The notes beneath the pieces were generated by a model that saw only the letters and a list, made by a program, of their open reading frames with translations, was not told the origin of the DNA and ran no database searches. A DNA stretch of 64,000 bases from Caulochytrium protostelioides (taxonomy: Eukaryota > Chytridiomycota > Caulochytriomycetes > Caulochytriales > Caulochytriaceae), in assembly GCA_003615045.1 (NCBI GenBank), contig ML014115.1:186001-250000 (forward strand), in the 5' to 3' direction. The translations under genes were made by a program, and so were the position numbers. Of this stretch, positions 1 to 11,604 are shown piece by piece. The number at the start of each line of letters is the position of its first letter. The stretch's first letter is position 1.

Positions 1-790
1 CGGTCAAAGATAGGGCGGTGCCGCGTCTTCTCCATCGGCTCATCCTGCCCGCGGCATGTGGTATCGCTTTTGAATACCGTGGCCGCGAGAGTCGGGCTCG
101 CTGTCATGGCCGGCGCCATGATGCCTTCGCCCGTTCATTCATAGGATTGGACCCTGTTTGTCGACGCTCACCGGCGCTTCTGTCCTTGCGAGGGTTGTGG
201 CAGGCTCGGACCAAGCGCGACTCAGCCCCCCGCCGGCGTCCACCGTGTTCTGCCGCCGCCGCCGCCGCCGGGACGGCCGCCACGCGTGCATCCAACGGGG
301 GCTGTTCCAAAGCAAAGCAAAGCCGAGTCGGGGGCATCGCGGCGCGCCGTGCCGTGCCGCGGCGTCGCCGAGCAGGACCCGGAGACAACGGCTTCCGCGA
401 CAAGTATCGGGCGTGGGCCATGGGCAGGATTCCACCACAAGGCCACGGCGCCAGGGATCGGCGTCATCCGATGCGCGCGTGGGGTCATACCGAGGGCGCC
501 GCCGCGAAGGGCCTCGGTGCCGATCCCGGTGATGGGCGAGGGCTCAAGGCGGACCAGCCAAAGCACCGGGAGCGCCGGAGTCGACCCTGCGGGCAGACGG
601 GCGCGTTCATGATACCCCTGATCGCCGGCAACCCTTCGTCGTTCGCTCTGTCTTTGCCTGTTTCTGCATTGCCGGCGTTTCTCGGTAGCGCGCGCCACGT
701 GGCCGACGAACTCCGCTCGCGGCGGTGCCTGGCTCGCGCGGGTTCGTGATTCGCCCTTCGCATTTTAACGTGGGCGCGTCCCCATCCACC
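1..790. other. Intergenic / upstream of MED6, no gene recognised
   Basis: GC-rich sequence with overlapping open frames on both strands whose translations are Arg/Pro/Ala-rich and resemble no family I know. It includes a short CCG run near 250-270. It presumably holds the MED6 promoter and 5' leader. I see no RNA gene or mobile element here. Confidence 0.5.
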
Positions 791-1700
791 ATGGCACCGC
801 TGCCGCCGCCGCCTGACCTGACGCAGGTCTGCTTCAAGGATGTTGGCTTCCTACAGCATGTTGGCTTGTTCCCGCACACGGCGCTCGATTACTTTGCGCA
901 GTCGCAGTTCTACGACAAAGGCTGTATCAATGAGCAAGTCAAGATGCAGGCCCGCTTCAACGCGCTGCGCGCGGGTGAGATGAATACGACGGGGATGACC
1001 GGGGCGGAGTACCGCGTCGGGATGCCCGCGGGTCCCCAGGTCTATACCATTGAGAAGCACTACCGCTACTCGCCCAAGCGAAGTAAGAGGCGATGATGGC
1101 CATCCCATGACGAAGCCCGATGGACGATGGATGACAAGTCAACTCACCCCAGACGCATGCTATGACTGCCGCAATGTGATGCCAATTCGACGTGATAGCC
1201 GAGCTGATCGGCATGTACTACATCATTGATGGCACGATCTACCAGGCGCCCGACTTGAGCCGCGTCCTCGCCTCCCGCACGGTAACGTGAGTCGCTCGAC
1301 AGATCTCCGGATGTGGATGTGCGCCATATGTGTGTGATACGTCCGCTGGCTTGGCCGTGGCATCTAGCTCACCTGCCCATGCTTGGTTTTTATTGATTTA
1401 TGTGGTGGTGCCGGTGGTTGGTATCCCAACGGACTTCGATGATGGACATCGGACCGATGACAGAGGACGGCCTTGCACTTCATGTCGGAAGCGCTCCAGT
1501 TTCTGAGCGACAACACGACGTTCACGCCCGAGCAGGGCCCCGGATGGGTGCTTGACCAGCCGGAGAGCGCGCAGAACCCATCTGCGGTGTCAAAAGCCCA
1601 GGGCGCCGCGAACGCCTTGACGCCGGCCGCCACGACCTCACTGAAAGCAGGTATCCCTCCAAGCCGGGTTGACTTTGTCCTGGACCACTTAGCCGATTGA
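791..1700 (+). CDS. Mediator complex subunit 6 (MED6), three exons
   Basis: Head-module Mediator subunit that helps couple activators to RNA polymerase II in the nucleus. I join 791-1082, 1199-1286 and 1466-1700, giving 204 residues. The introns are GT-AG (116 and 179 bp; donors gtaaga and gtgagt) and both joins keep frame. The family core is clear: an ALDYF motif followed by FYD and CINEQVKMQ (about residues 31-53), then GxEYRV, then IGMYYIIDGTIYQAPDLSRV in exon 2, and the SEALQFL helix opening exon 3. The C-terminal RVDFVLDHL matches the family's RVDxLLxDL motif. The ATG at 791 sits in a good CCACC-ATGG context. The length is short but normal for a compact fungal MED6. The neighbouring MAS1 gene is convergent. 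The family call is secure; the exact exon 3 boundary is slightly less so. Confidence 0.9.
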
Positions 1701-2512
1701 AACGAGGGCGACCGGTCCTTGCTCGAAGTTCGCGTTATCTCCTCTCCTAGCGGCGTCGTGCAAGCGGCCTGGGGTCGTCGCGCCTCATGTGAAGGTATCG
1801 ATAATGCGACTCATGGCCAGTCTGCCTAAGTTTCCCTGAGGGAAACTTAGGCACGATGACCGCGTTGATACCGCAGCGCCTATGCGCTCAGCAGCCGCTG
1901 CTTCAAGTATCAGCATCGAATATGTGGCAGCGAGTAGATGACACATTTCGCAGATGGGCCATCGCACTCAGCTTGATGTTGTGCCTCTCCATGCTCCTAC
2001 GCCACGTATTCTGAAGGCACGTGTTCCAGGTTCTCGTTGATGCGTCTACCCCTCAAATGGCTGCGACGCCGCGCCCGCCCTCATCATGGCATGAGAGCAC
2101 GGCGAGGTATCAACAGCGATGCTCCCATGAGTGACGAGAAAACGAGCTACCGCGAGCCTCGTTCCAACGGACATCGAATAACCGTGTCCTTTGCTCCATC
2201 GGCTCTCACCCGCCTTCCCCATCCCCAATCCCCATCCTCACCGTCAAGCCCACGAAAGAAGCCCTTTCCCTGATGCCCATGAAATAAGGGAGGATTTGTA
2301 TAGACATAGACATAGAAGCTGCGAGCAGCGATAACGATGAGCGGGATGGTTGGGGAGAAGAGAAGCGAAGCGAAAAGAAAAGAAAAGGGGGATGCCAGGT
2401 GGTGAGACATCACCATGCCACCTTTTCCACCACTAGAGGCAGTCATGCATCCGTGCATCCATGCAAGGCTGCATATGAGCCTACGAGCAAGCCATGCATC
2501 GCAAGAAGGCGC
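1701..2512. other. Convergent intergenic region, MED6 / MAS1
   Basis: Sequence between two gene 3' ends with lower GC than average. It holds a perfect 29-bp palindrome (1824-1852, listed separately) and an A/G-rich stretch near 2355-2395 (repeats of gaaaag). No coding region is supported. Confidence 0.5.
1824..1852. repeat. Perfect inverted repeat, 13-bp arms with 3-nt loop
   Basis: The left arm gcctaagtttccc is followed by tga and then its exact reverse complement. It lies about 120 bp after the MED6 stop. It could be the remnant of a short palindromic repeat or a miniature inverted-repeat element, or an RNA hairpin in the MED6 3' region. There is no poly-T tract typical of a bacterial terminator. 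Only one copy was noticed in the window. Confidence 0.85.
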
Positions 2513-4057
2513 TTAGTAGTAGATCGGGCTCATGGCGGAGCGGATACGGTTGTAGTCCGGCAGGTTCTCGATGGGACCGTAGCCGACGACAGCGACCTCC
2601 TGGTCGTAGATGTACTGGCCGGCGACGCGCATGACGTCCTCAGCGGTGACGGACTCGATGAGGCCGTCGACCTCCCAGGGCGCGAGACGGCGGCCGTAGA
2701 CGAGCATCTGACGGCCGATGTCCTCGGCGGTGGCCGTGGTGCCGTCGAGCGCGAGCAGCATCGAGGTCTTCAGTGCGTTCTTGGCGCGCAGCAGCTCGCC
2801 GGCGCTGACGTTCATGGCGAGGCGGTGCCACTCCTGCTGGATCACGTGGGTCAGGTTAATGAGGTTGTCGGCGTTTTCGGTCACCGCGTACACGCCGAAC
2901 ATGCCGGTATCCGAGTAGGAGGTGTTGAAGGCCATGAAGTTGTTGGCGAGGCCGTTCTCGTGAACGACCTGGGCGAGGCGGGAGCCCGAGAGGCCCGCGG
3001 CGCCCATGCCGCGGTCCCAGGTGCCGATAATGCTCTGCGCGACGAGCAGGGGCCAGTAGTCGGGCGAGGTCCAGGACGCACCCTCCACCGCGAAAGCGAC
3101 GTGACACGTGGGGTGCGAGTCATAGCGGGCGCGCACGTCGGAGCCGAAGAAATGCGGCTTCTTCTGGGCCTTGACGCCCTGGCCGCGGGCGAGGCTGCCG
3201 AAGAGGGCCTCGGCCTTCTTCACGAGGGCAGCATGGTCGACGGCGCCGGCGGCCGAGAGGACCATGCGCTCGGGGGTGTAGTTGGCCTTGATGTAATCCT
3301 CGAGGTTCTTGCGGGTGATGCTCTCGATGTTCTGCTGCGGGCCCAGGATCGTGTAGCCGAGCGAGCTCTGCTGGAACGCGGTAGCGTGGAGGTGGTCGAA
3401 GACGACCTCCTCCTTGTTCTTCTCGACCTCCTCGGCCTCGCGCAGAATCGTGCCGCGCTCGCGCTCAATGGCATCGTTGTTCAGCGACGCGCCTTGGAGA
3501 ATGTCCGACAGGATCTCGGTCGCGGTGTTGACGTCGCTGTCGAGGGCCTTGGCGTAGTAGACGGTCTGCTCGCGCGACGTGTACGCGTTCAAGTGGCCGC
3601 CCATGTTCTCGATCTGGGTCTCGAGCTGCGTCTGGGTGCGCGACTTGGTCCCCTTGAAGGCCATGTGCTCCAGGAAGTGGGCGACACCGTTCGTCTCCTT
3701 CGTCTCGGAGCGCGAACCCGCGTTGATCCACACGCCGACGGTCGCCGTGCGCACGTGCGGGTTGGCCTCGGTGGCGATCGTGAAGCCGTTGCTGAGGCGC
3801 GTCACCTGCGTCGCCGCGACCTTGTTCAGCGAGTCCGCGTACGGGTGCGCAATCTCCTGGCTCGGCGCCGACGCCGACACCTTCGGGACCGTGCTGGTGA
3901 ACGCGGCCATCGAGCGGGTCTGGCTCAAGATGGGGTTCTGGAGGCATTGCCATCATTGAAAAGTATAGAGAACAGAACGGAAATGAGTTCATCCGGCTCA
4001 ACATCAGACATGTGTGGACACGCACGCCCATCTTCGCAGCAGGCTAGGAGCGCGCAT
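2513..4057 (-). CDS. Mitochondrial processing peptidase beta subunit (MPP-beta)
   Basis: Catalytic subunit of the matrix protease that removes presequences from imported mitochondrial proteins; it works as a heterodimer with MPP-alpha. The 486-residue product is built from two exons, complement(2513..3937) and complement(4022..4057), joined in phase 0 across an 84-bp intron (donor gtgtcc, acceptor ctccag). The 12-residue first exon starts MRAPSLLRRW, an Arg-rich, acid-free leader fitting a presequence. The M16 zinc motif HFLEH lies at residues 99-103, followed by MAFKGT, with the distal glutamate expected in the following helix (the REQTVYYAK region). The C-terminal M16 domain is complete. 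A stronger-looking donor (gtgcgt) four bases upstream would break the frame, so the chosen donor rests on phase. It diverges from the HIT-finger gene upstream. Confidence 0.93.
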
Positions 4058-5524
4058 GGCGGCATCACCCATCGCGTGGCAGCGGGGCGGCGGCTAGAAG
4101 GACATTGACTTCAGCGGGCAGCGGGGGTGTTGCATATCGCATGCCGCATCGACGCGTCGATGGACGAGGTCTCCGACTCGTCCAAGGCCCCCGCGGGGAG
4201 GGACGCTCCATGTCCTTCTGCTTTTCCGAACGGAAGTGCCAGCAACCGGCGCGGCGCGGCGTGCGCGACGAGGGGTTCTGCAGCCCGTGCGGAGGGGTTT
4301 TGCGCGGAGAGGCACGCGCGACTTACCACCAGGCGGGGGACGACCCAGCGGCCGCCCTTCGAGAAGAGGCGGGAGGACGACATGGTGATGATGCGATGCA
4401 AGCGGATGCGGGCTAACGGGGCAGACTTGCGCGGGTATGGCACGGAGACAAGGATAGGGACGGCTGTGCGGAGGGGGCAGGCAGGACAGCAGCGGCGGCG
4501 GCGGCGGCGGCGGCGGCGTGGAGGCACAACGGGCGTTGGGGCAGACGGCTGGAACGCGGAAGCCAGATGCACGCTTTAGTGTCGTGAACGGTATACTCGG
4601 CGGATGAGACGCCACCCTGCGCGTGACATGCATGTGGCGCTGGCCGCTGGCCGCCATCGCGACGCGCCGCCGAATCAACGGCGCCCTCGCGGTCCTACAG
4701 CGCCCGCACGCCGGCACCCTCGCGCCATCCGTGGGCGGCGTGCGACGCCGACCAGCAAGGAGCAACGAGCAACGGCGGCGGCTGGCTGAGGTCCTCCGGT
4801 GCGGTCCGGTCCTTGATGCCTGACCCGCGCCGGCATGCCCATGCCCATGCCCGTTGCCCATGCCCGCGTCAGCGCCAGGGCACCGTACGCGGCCGTCTCC
4901 GGCGGCGTCGTCGGCCGCGGCGTGGGCGGAGCGAGGTGTGCCTCGGTTTGTCTCGCGCGCACCCGCCTGCCGCATGCATCCGCCCGACGAGAGGGGGACG
5001 GCGGCCACGCCACCCAACGGCAGCAGCGACCGCGCGAGTCATGGCGGTGGCCATGGGCGAGATGCCTTTTTCTGGTTCTTGTGCTTTTTCTTTGTTCGCT
5101 GGCGAGCGTGGCCGACCGGGGGCGGAGCGCTCGCGGGCGACCGGTCCAATCGAATCCGGCCGTCGCCTTTGTCGGCTGTTGCGGGTTCTCTCGGCTGCCG
5201 GTGGTTCGGCTCCTGGACGGACGACCGCGCGAGCTGGCGAGACCGACGCGGGTCGACCGAGGCATTGGTCGGTCACGTGCGTCGTAGGGCGGCGGCGGCG
5301 TCGATCGCATGGGCAGCACCCAAGAAGAAGACAAGCAAGCAGGAGACGACTTGGCGACGAGGCGCCCAGGGCGGCGGAGTTTGGCCCTGCCAAGGCCCCG
5401 GCGTTCCCTCTCGATCACTCGCCGTCTTCGGTCGCCGAGGAACCCTCCCGCCGTTCCGTGCAATCGGCTTTGATTGGCCGTGCCCAACGATCCGCGTGCG
5501 CTTGATCACGCTTCACACGTCGCA
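4058..5524. other. Divergent intergenic region with triplet tract
   Basis: About 1.5 kb between the starts of MAS1 (-) and the HIT-finger gene (+). It contains a (CGG)n tract at 4492-4518 and short ccatgc direct repeats near 4832-4865. Open frames on both strands are Arg/Ala/Pro-rich and mutually overlapping, as expected from composition alone. It probably contains both promoters; no specific element is recognised. Confidence 0.5.
4492..4518. repeat. (CGG)n triplet tract
   Basis: An uninterrupted run of nine CGG-type triplets in the intergenic region upstream of MAS1. It is probably a simple-sequence expansion; similar tracts recur through the window. Confidence 0.8.
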
Positions 5525-6691
5525 ATGTCCGATCGCGCGGCCGTGCTCGCCAAAGGTCGCGTCGGCGCCACGCCGTGTCAGGTCTGCGACACCGCCGTTT
5601 CCCGCTATAAATGTCCCAAGTGCGAGCTGGTATAGTAGGTGACGCTATCATGGGTCGTGCCACAAGGCGTCCGCCGGCCTGATGAACGGCGCTTGATACC
5701 ATCAGGTCAAAGAAAGCAAGAGACTGGACGGCGAAACATGACGACTCACCTGCTCCTGATGTCGGCGGGTTTGCCCCATGATAAATGATTGGCGAATCAG
5801 CTGCACGCTGGCGTGCTCGAAGCAGCACCAGGCAAGCGCTGTCTGCGCGGACCGCGCGGCCCAGCGGGCTGCACAAGGTATGAATGGATCCTGGTTGCTC
5901 GTGATGCTACGATGCGTCTCTTCTCTCCTTTCGCGTGGACACTCGTCGACTCACTTTAACTTGTTCTCTTGCTGCGCGATGGACCGTTGGACTATTGAAC
6001 GCAACAGCCGCCCAGATCGCCGCGGCTGAACAGGCCGAACCGGATCTCAGCAAGATTCAATTTATTCAGCCCGACGAAGAGCACCAGCTTACCGCGGCAC
6101 AGCTTCAGCATGTGGGTACGTGATCGACGGCCGTGGTGGCAACCATCTCCATGCTGGTTCATACTGACGCCACCGGTAACGATATCAGCATCATGCCCTC
6201 ACGCTTCATTCATCGTTTCATCCTCCCTTTCTTGCATTTCTTCATTCGGTCTTGATTTCTGGCTGATGGACATCGCGTTTTGCGTTCACACAGCGGCGGA
6301 TCCCGAGATCCAGCAGCTCCTCAGGAGCGCCCCTCTGATGCGGCAGCTGACCCAGATCGCACAGTCCTCACGGCCCCACGACGTTATGGAGACGGCATTG
6401 GCCGCACATCCCGAGTTCTCGGTGTTCTTTGAGCGGGTCGTGGACCGCGTGCAGCAGCCGCACCCGGACGTCCCGCCCGTCCCGCCGCCCCGGGCCGTGG
6501 TTCTCCAGAACATTGCCGCCTCCATTTCCGCGCTGAAAAATGCGCCCGATGACGATGAAGGCGACGATGACGGCGATGATGACGGCCACTGTCAAGACGA
6601 CGCGAGGATCGACGACGATGCCGAATCCGCCATGCCGAGTGAGACCGGCGCGGAGCCTGGGTTCTGCCTCAAGCAGGAGCCCGCTGCATGA
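5525..6691 (+). CDS. HIT zinc-finger protein, ZNHIT3/Hit1-like (box C/D snoRNP assembly)
   Basis: Family members partner with NUFIP/Rsa1 in box C/D snoRNP assembly. Exon 1 (ATG at 5525) encodes the first half of the HIT finger: CQVC, then YKCPKC. Exon 2 (from 5801 to 5877) supplies the second half, CTLACSKQHQASAVC. Exon 3 is 6008-6115 and exon 4 is 6294-6691. The exon 2/3 and 3/4 joins keep frame (introns of 130 and 178 bp). Exon 4 carries the C-terminal domain typical of ZNHIT3: DPEIQQLLRSAPLMRQL, then a helix ending EFSVFFERVV, followed by an Asp-rich tail. The first junction is unresolved: the natural donor after CPKCEL (gtatag at 5630) is phase 0, whereas the only acceptor (AG at 5799-5800) needs phase 2. 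The family call rests on finger spacing plus the C-terminal domain. BCD1/ZNHIT6 was considered, but the C-terminus fits ZNHIT3 better. Confidence 0.75.
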
Positions 6692-6836
6692 TGCAGCCGC
6701 GGATCCCACCGGGTTGACTGAGCCGGACCCACGGAAACTTGCCGGGTATGATGTGTGTTGGATACAAGATGGATACAAGACGACGACGAGAACAAAGAGG
6801 AAAACAACGGCACCCCGGTGCTGCTCATCAGTATAT

Positions 6837-7813
6837 CTAGCGGCTTTTGGCGGCGCCCTTCTTGGCGGTCGCCGGCGGCGTGCCCGTGCCTGAGAACCAG
6901 TCGGCCAGCGTCTGGCTGATGTCCGGCAGCTGCGGCAGCTGCGGCAGTTCGTCGTCTGCAGCGCTGCCCGCGCCGCCACCCCGGCGCGCGCCCGGGTTCT
7001 GTGCGGCCTCGGTCGCCTCCTTCAGCACTTCGGGATCGACGGCGCTCATCAGCTTGGGCATCACAAAGAAGATCAGCATGGAGAATCCCGACATGAGCAG
7101 CATCGGGTTGCCAAGCAGCGACAGCATGCTGAACTGCTCTCGTGGCACGAAATACTGCTGGGGCATCCGGGGCGCCATGGCCAGCGGTGCAGGGGTCACG
7201 GGACCGCGGCGCGACCAGGACGTCCCCGGCAATGTCAGCGAGTACTGCACTGTTCCGCCCTTGACGTCGACGCGGATTTTGTCAAAGACATACTGCAGCG
7301 AGTGCACAGTCAGTACGTGCGATCCCTGCGGCACATTGGAACTGATATCGTATAGAGCATTCCCATACAAAGAGATCCGATCGTTGAGAGCGCATCGTAT
7401 CCGTTGAATCAGAGCAAACATAGGGTGAGTCTCGGTACGGCTGGTGATGGAATTAGCACGGTTCAGGATAACTTACAACATGAAGTGGCCGTCTTCGGCA
7501 ACATAGGCGACCTTCTGGCCGCCATCCAGGAAGATGCGTGTATCCGGATCGAGCAGACCCGTATCTATCCATGGTCGCATCATTCGCCATACCAAGGTCA
7601 AGCCACGCCATCAGGTTTCCAGGTGAGAGACGTTTCATACCAAGAGCATGCATCCGGCACCATACCGGTGAAGGGGTCAGCTCACTTACCACGCAGCAGG
7701 GCATTGGACACGATATGGCCTTCAACCGTGACGCCACCAGCCTGCGCGACCGTCAAGAACAGACTAGCGACGCGATCACCGGCATTCATCATCGGCCCAT
7801 GCATCCCGGACAT
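6837..7813 (-). CDS. ER membrane protein complex subunit 7 (EMC7), three exons
   Basis: Subunit of the EMC, the ER insertase for tail-anchored and multipass membrane proteins; the beta-sandwich domain faces the ER lumen. Exons are complement(7690..7813), (7477..7564) and (6837..7341), with introns of 125 and 135 bp. All phases match, giving 238 residues. Exon 1 has a short hydrophobic leader (VASLFLTVAQA) and the start of the beta-sandwich (VTVEGHIVSNALLR). Exon 2 gives RIFLDGGQKVAYVAEDGHFM and exon 3 NVPQGSHVLTVHSLQYVFDKIRVDV, the hallmark EMC7 core. A transmembrane helix follows at about 149-169 (NPMLLMSGFSMLIFFVMPKL), then a cytosolic tail with a PQLPDISQTLADWFSG helix. The start is the first of several in-frame ATGs; the leader is weak as a signal peptide, so a later ATG or an upstream exon is possible. 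It is convergent with the HIT-finger gene, 145 bp apart. Confidence 0.88.
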
Positions 7814-8825
7814 AGTGGAGCATGGTATCGTCATCCATCAGGGCCTTTCACATCATCGAAACGGTGAGCGCTCGTCATTCTCAGCCCAATACAGGGCCCA
7901 TACAAACCCACGTCCGGCCTCCATCCAGGCACCAGAAGGGAAGGGAGACGCGTCATATTCGATCGATTTGATCGCCATCCGACCGCTCTGGCGCATGGGT
8001 CGGGACTTCATCTGCCGTATCAGCTCGATATCTGACTGGCTGATCCACACGCGTTGCGACTTGGCTGTGTCGGACCGTGCCGCGCCATGCCGCGCCGCGT
8101 CGGGCGGAGAAGACGGCGAGCCGGACTTACCTGAAAAGCAAGCATGCCAGTACCCTCGACAATGGGAAATCCATGGCGGAAACAGCCAAGATGGCCGTGA
8201 TGCAAGATGGTCGTGTTGAAATATGCGTGAAATAAGCACGATCGATGTCAGCAGAGAGGGGTCAAAAGAAAGCTGTCGGAGTATACGCGGAGTGGAACCA
8301 GATTGGAGTAAAAAGACGTCAAAAGACGTCACGGCGAAGTTGGTGACTAGGCCTTCGACATCTACATGTGCTCAATCATGACCGCGATCGAATTCGAGGT
8401 ATCATCGATCAATCATGAGAGCCTCTATCATCCTTTGAGACGGATCGCCGGGATGATGCATCAACGCCGAGTGCCGTGAGGCTCATATCTGCCATGGTCC
8501 CAAGGCGATCCTGCGGCGCATGTCCTTCTCGGTCACAGCCTGGCACGCTGCTGCGCCCCTTGGGAGCCACTGTCATCTCCGTGTCCGCCGGAGGGCTTGG
8601 ATCCATGGGCACTCAAAGCCTCCACGGGGCCCATCGGGAGACCCGAACCAGTAACCAGATGTGCTGCTCAGGTCGTTGGCGCGCTGAAAGGCACGCAGGC
8701 ATAGTTACCATTCTACCTTTCACCCGACTATTCAATTAAGCTACCCGTTCGGAAAAATCATACAAGAGGTAAAGAGATCAAAAAACGGAGGCTTGTAAAC
8801 GAAGACCTCAATGAGACAGGGTCCA
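7814..8825. other. Intergenic region upstream of EMC7
   Basis: About 1 kb between the EMC7 start and the 3' end of the RING-finger gene, both on the minus strand. A tandem aaaagacgtc decamer (two copies, 8311-8330) ends in a CRE-like gacgtcac about 500 bp upstream of EMC7. No open frame here looks like a known protein. Confidence 0.45.
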
Positions 8826-10485
8826 TTAGAGGTAGAGTTTGCGCAGATCCGAGGGCGCGATAATCTTTTGACAGCGCGGACAGAGCTTCTTGGACGCGAG
8901 ACTCTGCAGCCAACACTGCTCGCACAGCACGTGCCAGCAAATCGTCGAGACGAGGGGGTCCGTATAGCCTTCGCGGCACACGAGGCACTTGGGCGTGTCC
9001 ACCGCGAACCGCTCCAGGTCACGGATATGGCTCTTTAGGCTGCTCACGAGCAACGACTCGCAGGCCCCCGCCGTCAGTAGATGATCGGTCGCGGCATGCA
9101 CGAGTGGGCCTGACGAGTCGGCGCCGGCATCCGTCATACTGACGCAATGCAGGGCGGCCGCGGCCTGGGTCGCTGCAGTCGCGACCGACAGCGCGTGCTG
9201 GCTCGCGTCCCGCGCAGTCGATGCCGGCGGCGGCGGGTGGGGTAATGGTGAGCTGGCGGCCGTCGCGTCGAGATGCGCTGCGGCCGCCGGCAGGATATCA
9301 TGAGCACCGGCTTCTGCCGATGCGGGCGCGGCAGCGTTCGGTTGGCCGTCTGTCTTCGAGGAGGGTATCGACTCGGGGGCTGCCTGATGAGCATCTGCAT
9401 TCGCAGCAGGATGCGCCGTTGCCGCTGCCGCCGCGCCAAGGACCGCGTCCACGGACGTCTCGGTCTCCCCCGATGGGGCTGCGTGGCTCGCGGTCCGGAA
9501 GGCTTCGAGATGGCTCTCGCTGTAGGTGGCTTTGCCGAAGCCTTCGTCGTCGTCGTCAATATTAACATCCTCGTCGGTGTCCAGGTTGGTACGGCGGTTG
9601 ACAATGAACCCCGAGGCTTCGAATGACCCTTCAATGAGCGCCGTGGCGCGGACACGTTTCTGCCCTGCCCAGGTATACTCTTGGAACCCGCTGCCGTCGT
9701 CGGCACTCGTCGCGGCAGCCGCGGTCGCAGCGCTGCTACTGCTAGCGCCACCATTAGCGCCATGACGGCCACTGACGCTCTGCTCTTGGCGCTGCGCAGC
9801 CATTAGGCAGTGGTCAATATGGGCATCCAGGGCCTCCGGCTCGGTCGGGAGAACGCTACTGCAGACAAAGCAGACCTGGGCCACGGTGCCGGCGTCCAGC
9901 GCCGACAGAGGCCCTGCCGGGTCCGCCCCGCCGCCGACGCCGCCCATGGCCTCTAAGGACCCCGCGCCCTTGGCAGCTTTCTGCCAGTGGCGGTACTGCG
10001 ACTGGCGCTTGCCTCGGTTCTCGTCGATGCGGACCAAGCGGTGCTCCAGATCGGTCAATTGGCTCTTGGCCGCCGTCTTTTTGGAGTTGAGTAGGTCACC
10101 GAACGAGGGGCGCGTGGCGAATGCGCCGTCCCGGGAACGCCGGCCGGTGCTAGAGAGCGATATAACGCGCGTAAATCCAATGGAATGATATCCAAACCAT
10201 CCATATCACAATCATCGCAATCATCACAGACATTCAAAGCAAAACGGTGAGTTTCGATAATCCGATCACCAGAGTGGCTTGGTACCAATCAGGTAGCCGA
10301 GCGGACTTGCATCCATCAAGCCGAACGCAAGCAATGCGTACGTACCTTGGCGTATCACCCGCGGAAACGAGCCATCGTAGCTCTTCGCGGTAGTGCGCCG
10401 GCCCATCAGTGAGCTTAAAGTCTTTGTGACATAAGGGGCAGCAGAAGCGGTTACCGCGTTTCGGCGCCGCCGCTGCCCCAGCCAT
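8826..10485 (-). CDS. RING E3 ubiquitin ligase, RNF220-like
   Basis: Likely E3 ubiquitin ligase with a C-terminal C3HC4 RING. Exon 1 is complement(10346..10485) and exon 2 complement(8826..10149); the 196-bp intron joins in phase, giving 487 residues. Exon 1 carries a zinc-finger-like segment, CCPLCHKDFKLTDGPAHYREEL. Exon 2 has a second Cys/His pair (CFVCSSVL..HIDHC) and then the signature of RNF220-type proteins, EYTWAGQKRVRATALIEG followed by an acidic DTDEDVNIDDDDEGFGKATY block. A long Ala/Ser/Pro-rich linker leads to the RING at about 435-487 (CLVC, then CWHVLCEQC, then CPRC), which ends the protein. In animals RNF220 ubiquitinates transcription-related targets; the substrate here is unknown. 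The ATG at 10485 is the first that keeps the first finger intact. Confidence 0.85.
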
Positions 10486-11604
10486 ACTGCGTCCACCAGG
10501 ACGCCGCCGCCGACGGTGGAGGAGGGATCGGGCCCTGTCCCAGCGAAGGCGCCGTGGGTCGCCCGATCGAACGCGAGCCGTATTCGACCACGGTGATCGT
10601 CGACGACCCAGACAGCCGTCGATGAATGTTCTCTCTGATGAAACAAAAGGTGGTTGAGACGTGTTGATAAAATAGACACGCACGCCGCTATGCACGATAG
10701 GGCAGATATAGCAACGATGGCAGCGGGTCCGGACCAAGTGACGGGCGGTGCATCACATCAGATGAATAAAAGCCGAAGTAGATGAAGAATATCGGTAGGA
10801 AGCGGAGTTTGAAGTGGTTGAGGAATTAACGAAAAAATGCGAATGGCCGCCACGTGATTCGATGGTGGTACAAGCATCTCGAGGTCAGGCCGTTGTCTCG
10901 CATGTTCAACGCCGCTCCAGCGGAGTTGCGTACTATAAGCTTGATGGCTCGATGGAGGCGGAACTCAGCCTCCTGAATTTTCACAGTGTTGAAGCTCGGG
11001 GCGCCACAACGCCTTGCTTAGCCCCTTTCGTGGTTCGATGGGGCTCATGCCGCGCACACACCGCTTCCGCCCGAGCAACGGATGACCCTGACCGGACCGT
11101 GAAGATACCAGAGCGACCCCGAATGGATCGGTAGTCGAGCAACAAAACAGACATGGCAGGCGAGACCAGGCAGCGCCGGATGTTCAGAGCGGCATTGCGA
11201 CCGCCATTCACAAACTTGCTGGTACTGGAATCGCCCCAGCTCTGACAACTGCCGTGCGGCGTTCCAGTTCTTTGAGCCAGCGGCTCAAATGCAGCGAGAA
11301 TACTGGACATGCCTATAGCAGCAGCAAAGCCCACCTGGCTGATGTTCGTCAGGATGGAGCTCATATGGCCAGCCTGCATGCGCCCGTCGACAAGGGTGCA
11401 TGGCGTCGTAACGTCAAGGGCTCTTGTTCGTTCAAGAAGTCACGAGACCTTTACGGGTTTAACAGTTCACTTGCATGACGATAACCATCGAATCGCCTTA
11501 CTGTCGATGCCTGTCCGGCGAACCACATGAATCAGAGTAGAAAGCATACATGAATGATGAAAACTGGTATGGCCAAACGATGGCCATGTCAATGTCGACC
11601 GGGC
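10486..11604. other. Intergenic, no gene recognised
   Basis: About 1.1 kb between the RING-ligase start and the CDC45 stop, both minus strand. Composition is closer to 50% GC than in neighbouring coding DNA. Short open frames exist on both strands (for example + strand 10814-11134) but none resembles a known protein and no continuation by splicing is evident. Confidence 0.45.

Noticed and set aside
18-749. 243-codon open frame at the left edge
   Set aside because: Several overlapping frames of both strands are open here; amino-acid content is Arg/Ala/Pro-driven with no family resemblance.
2399-4108. 569-codon plus-strand open frame
   Set aside because: It is antisense to MAS1, which is a clear M16 peptidase. 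The translation is repetitive Val/Asp/Gly/Arg text typical of antisense GC-rich coding DNA.
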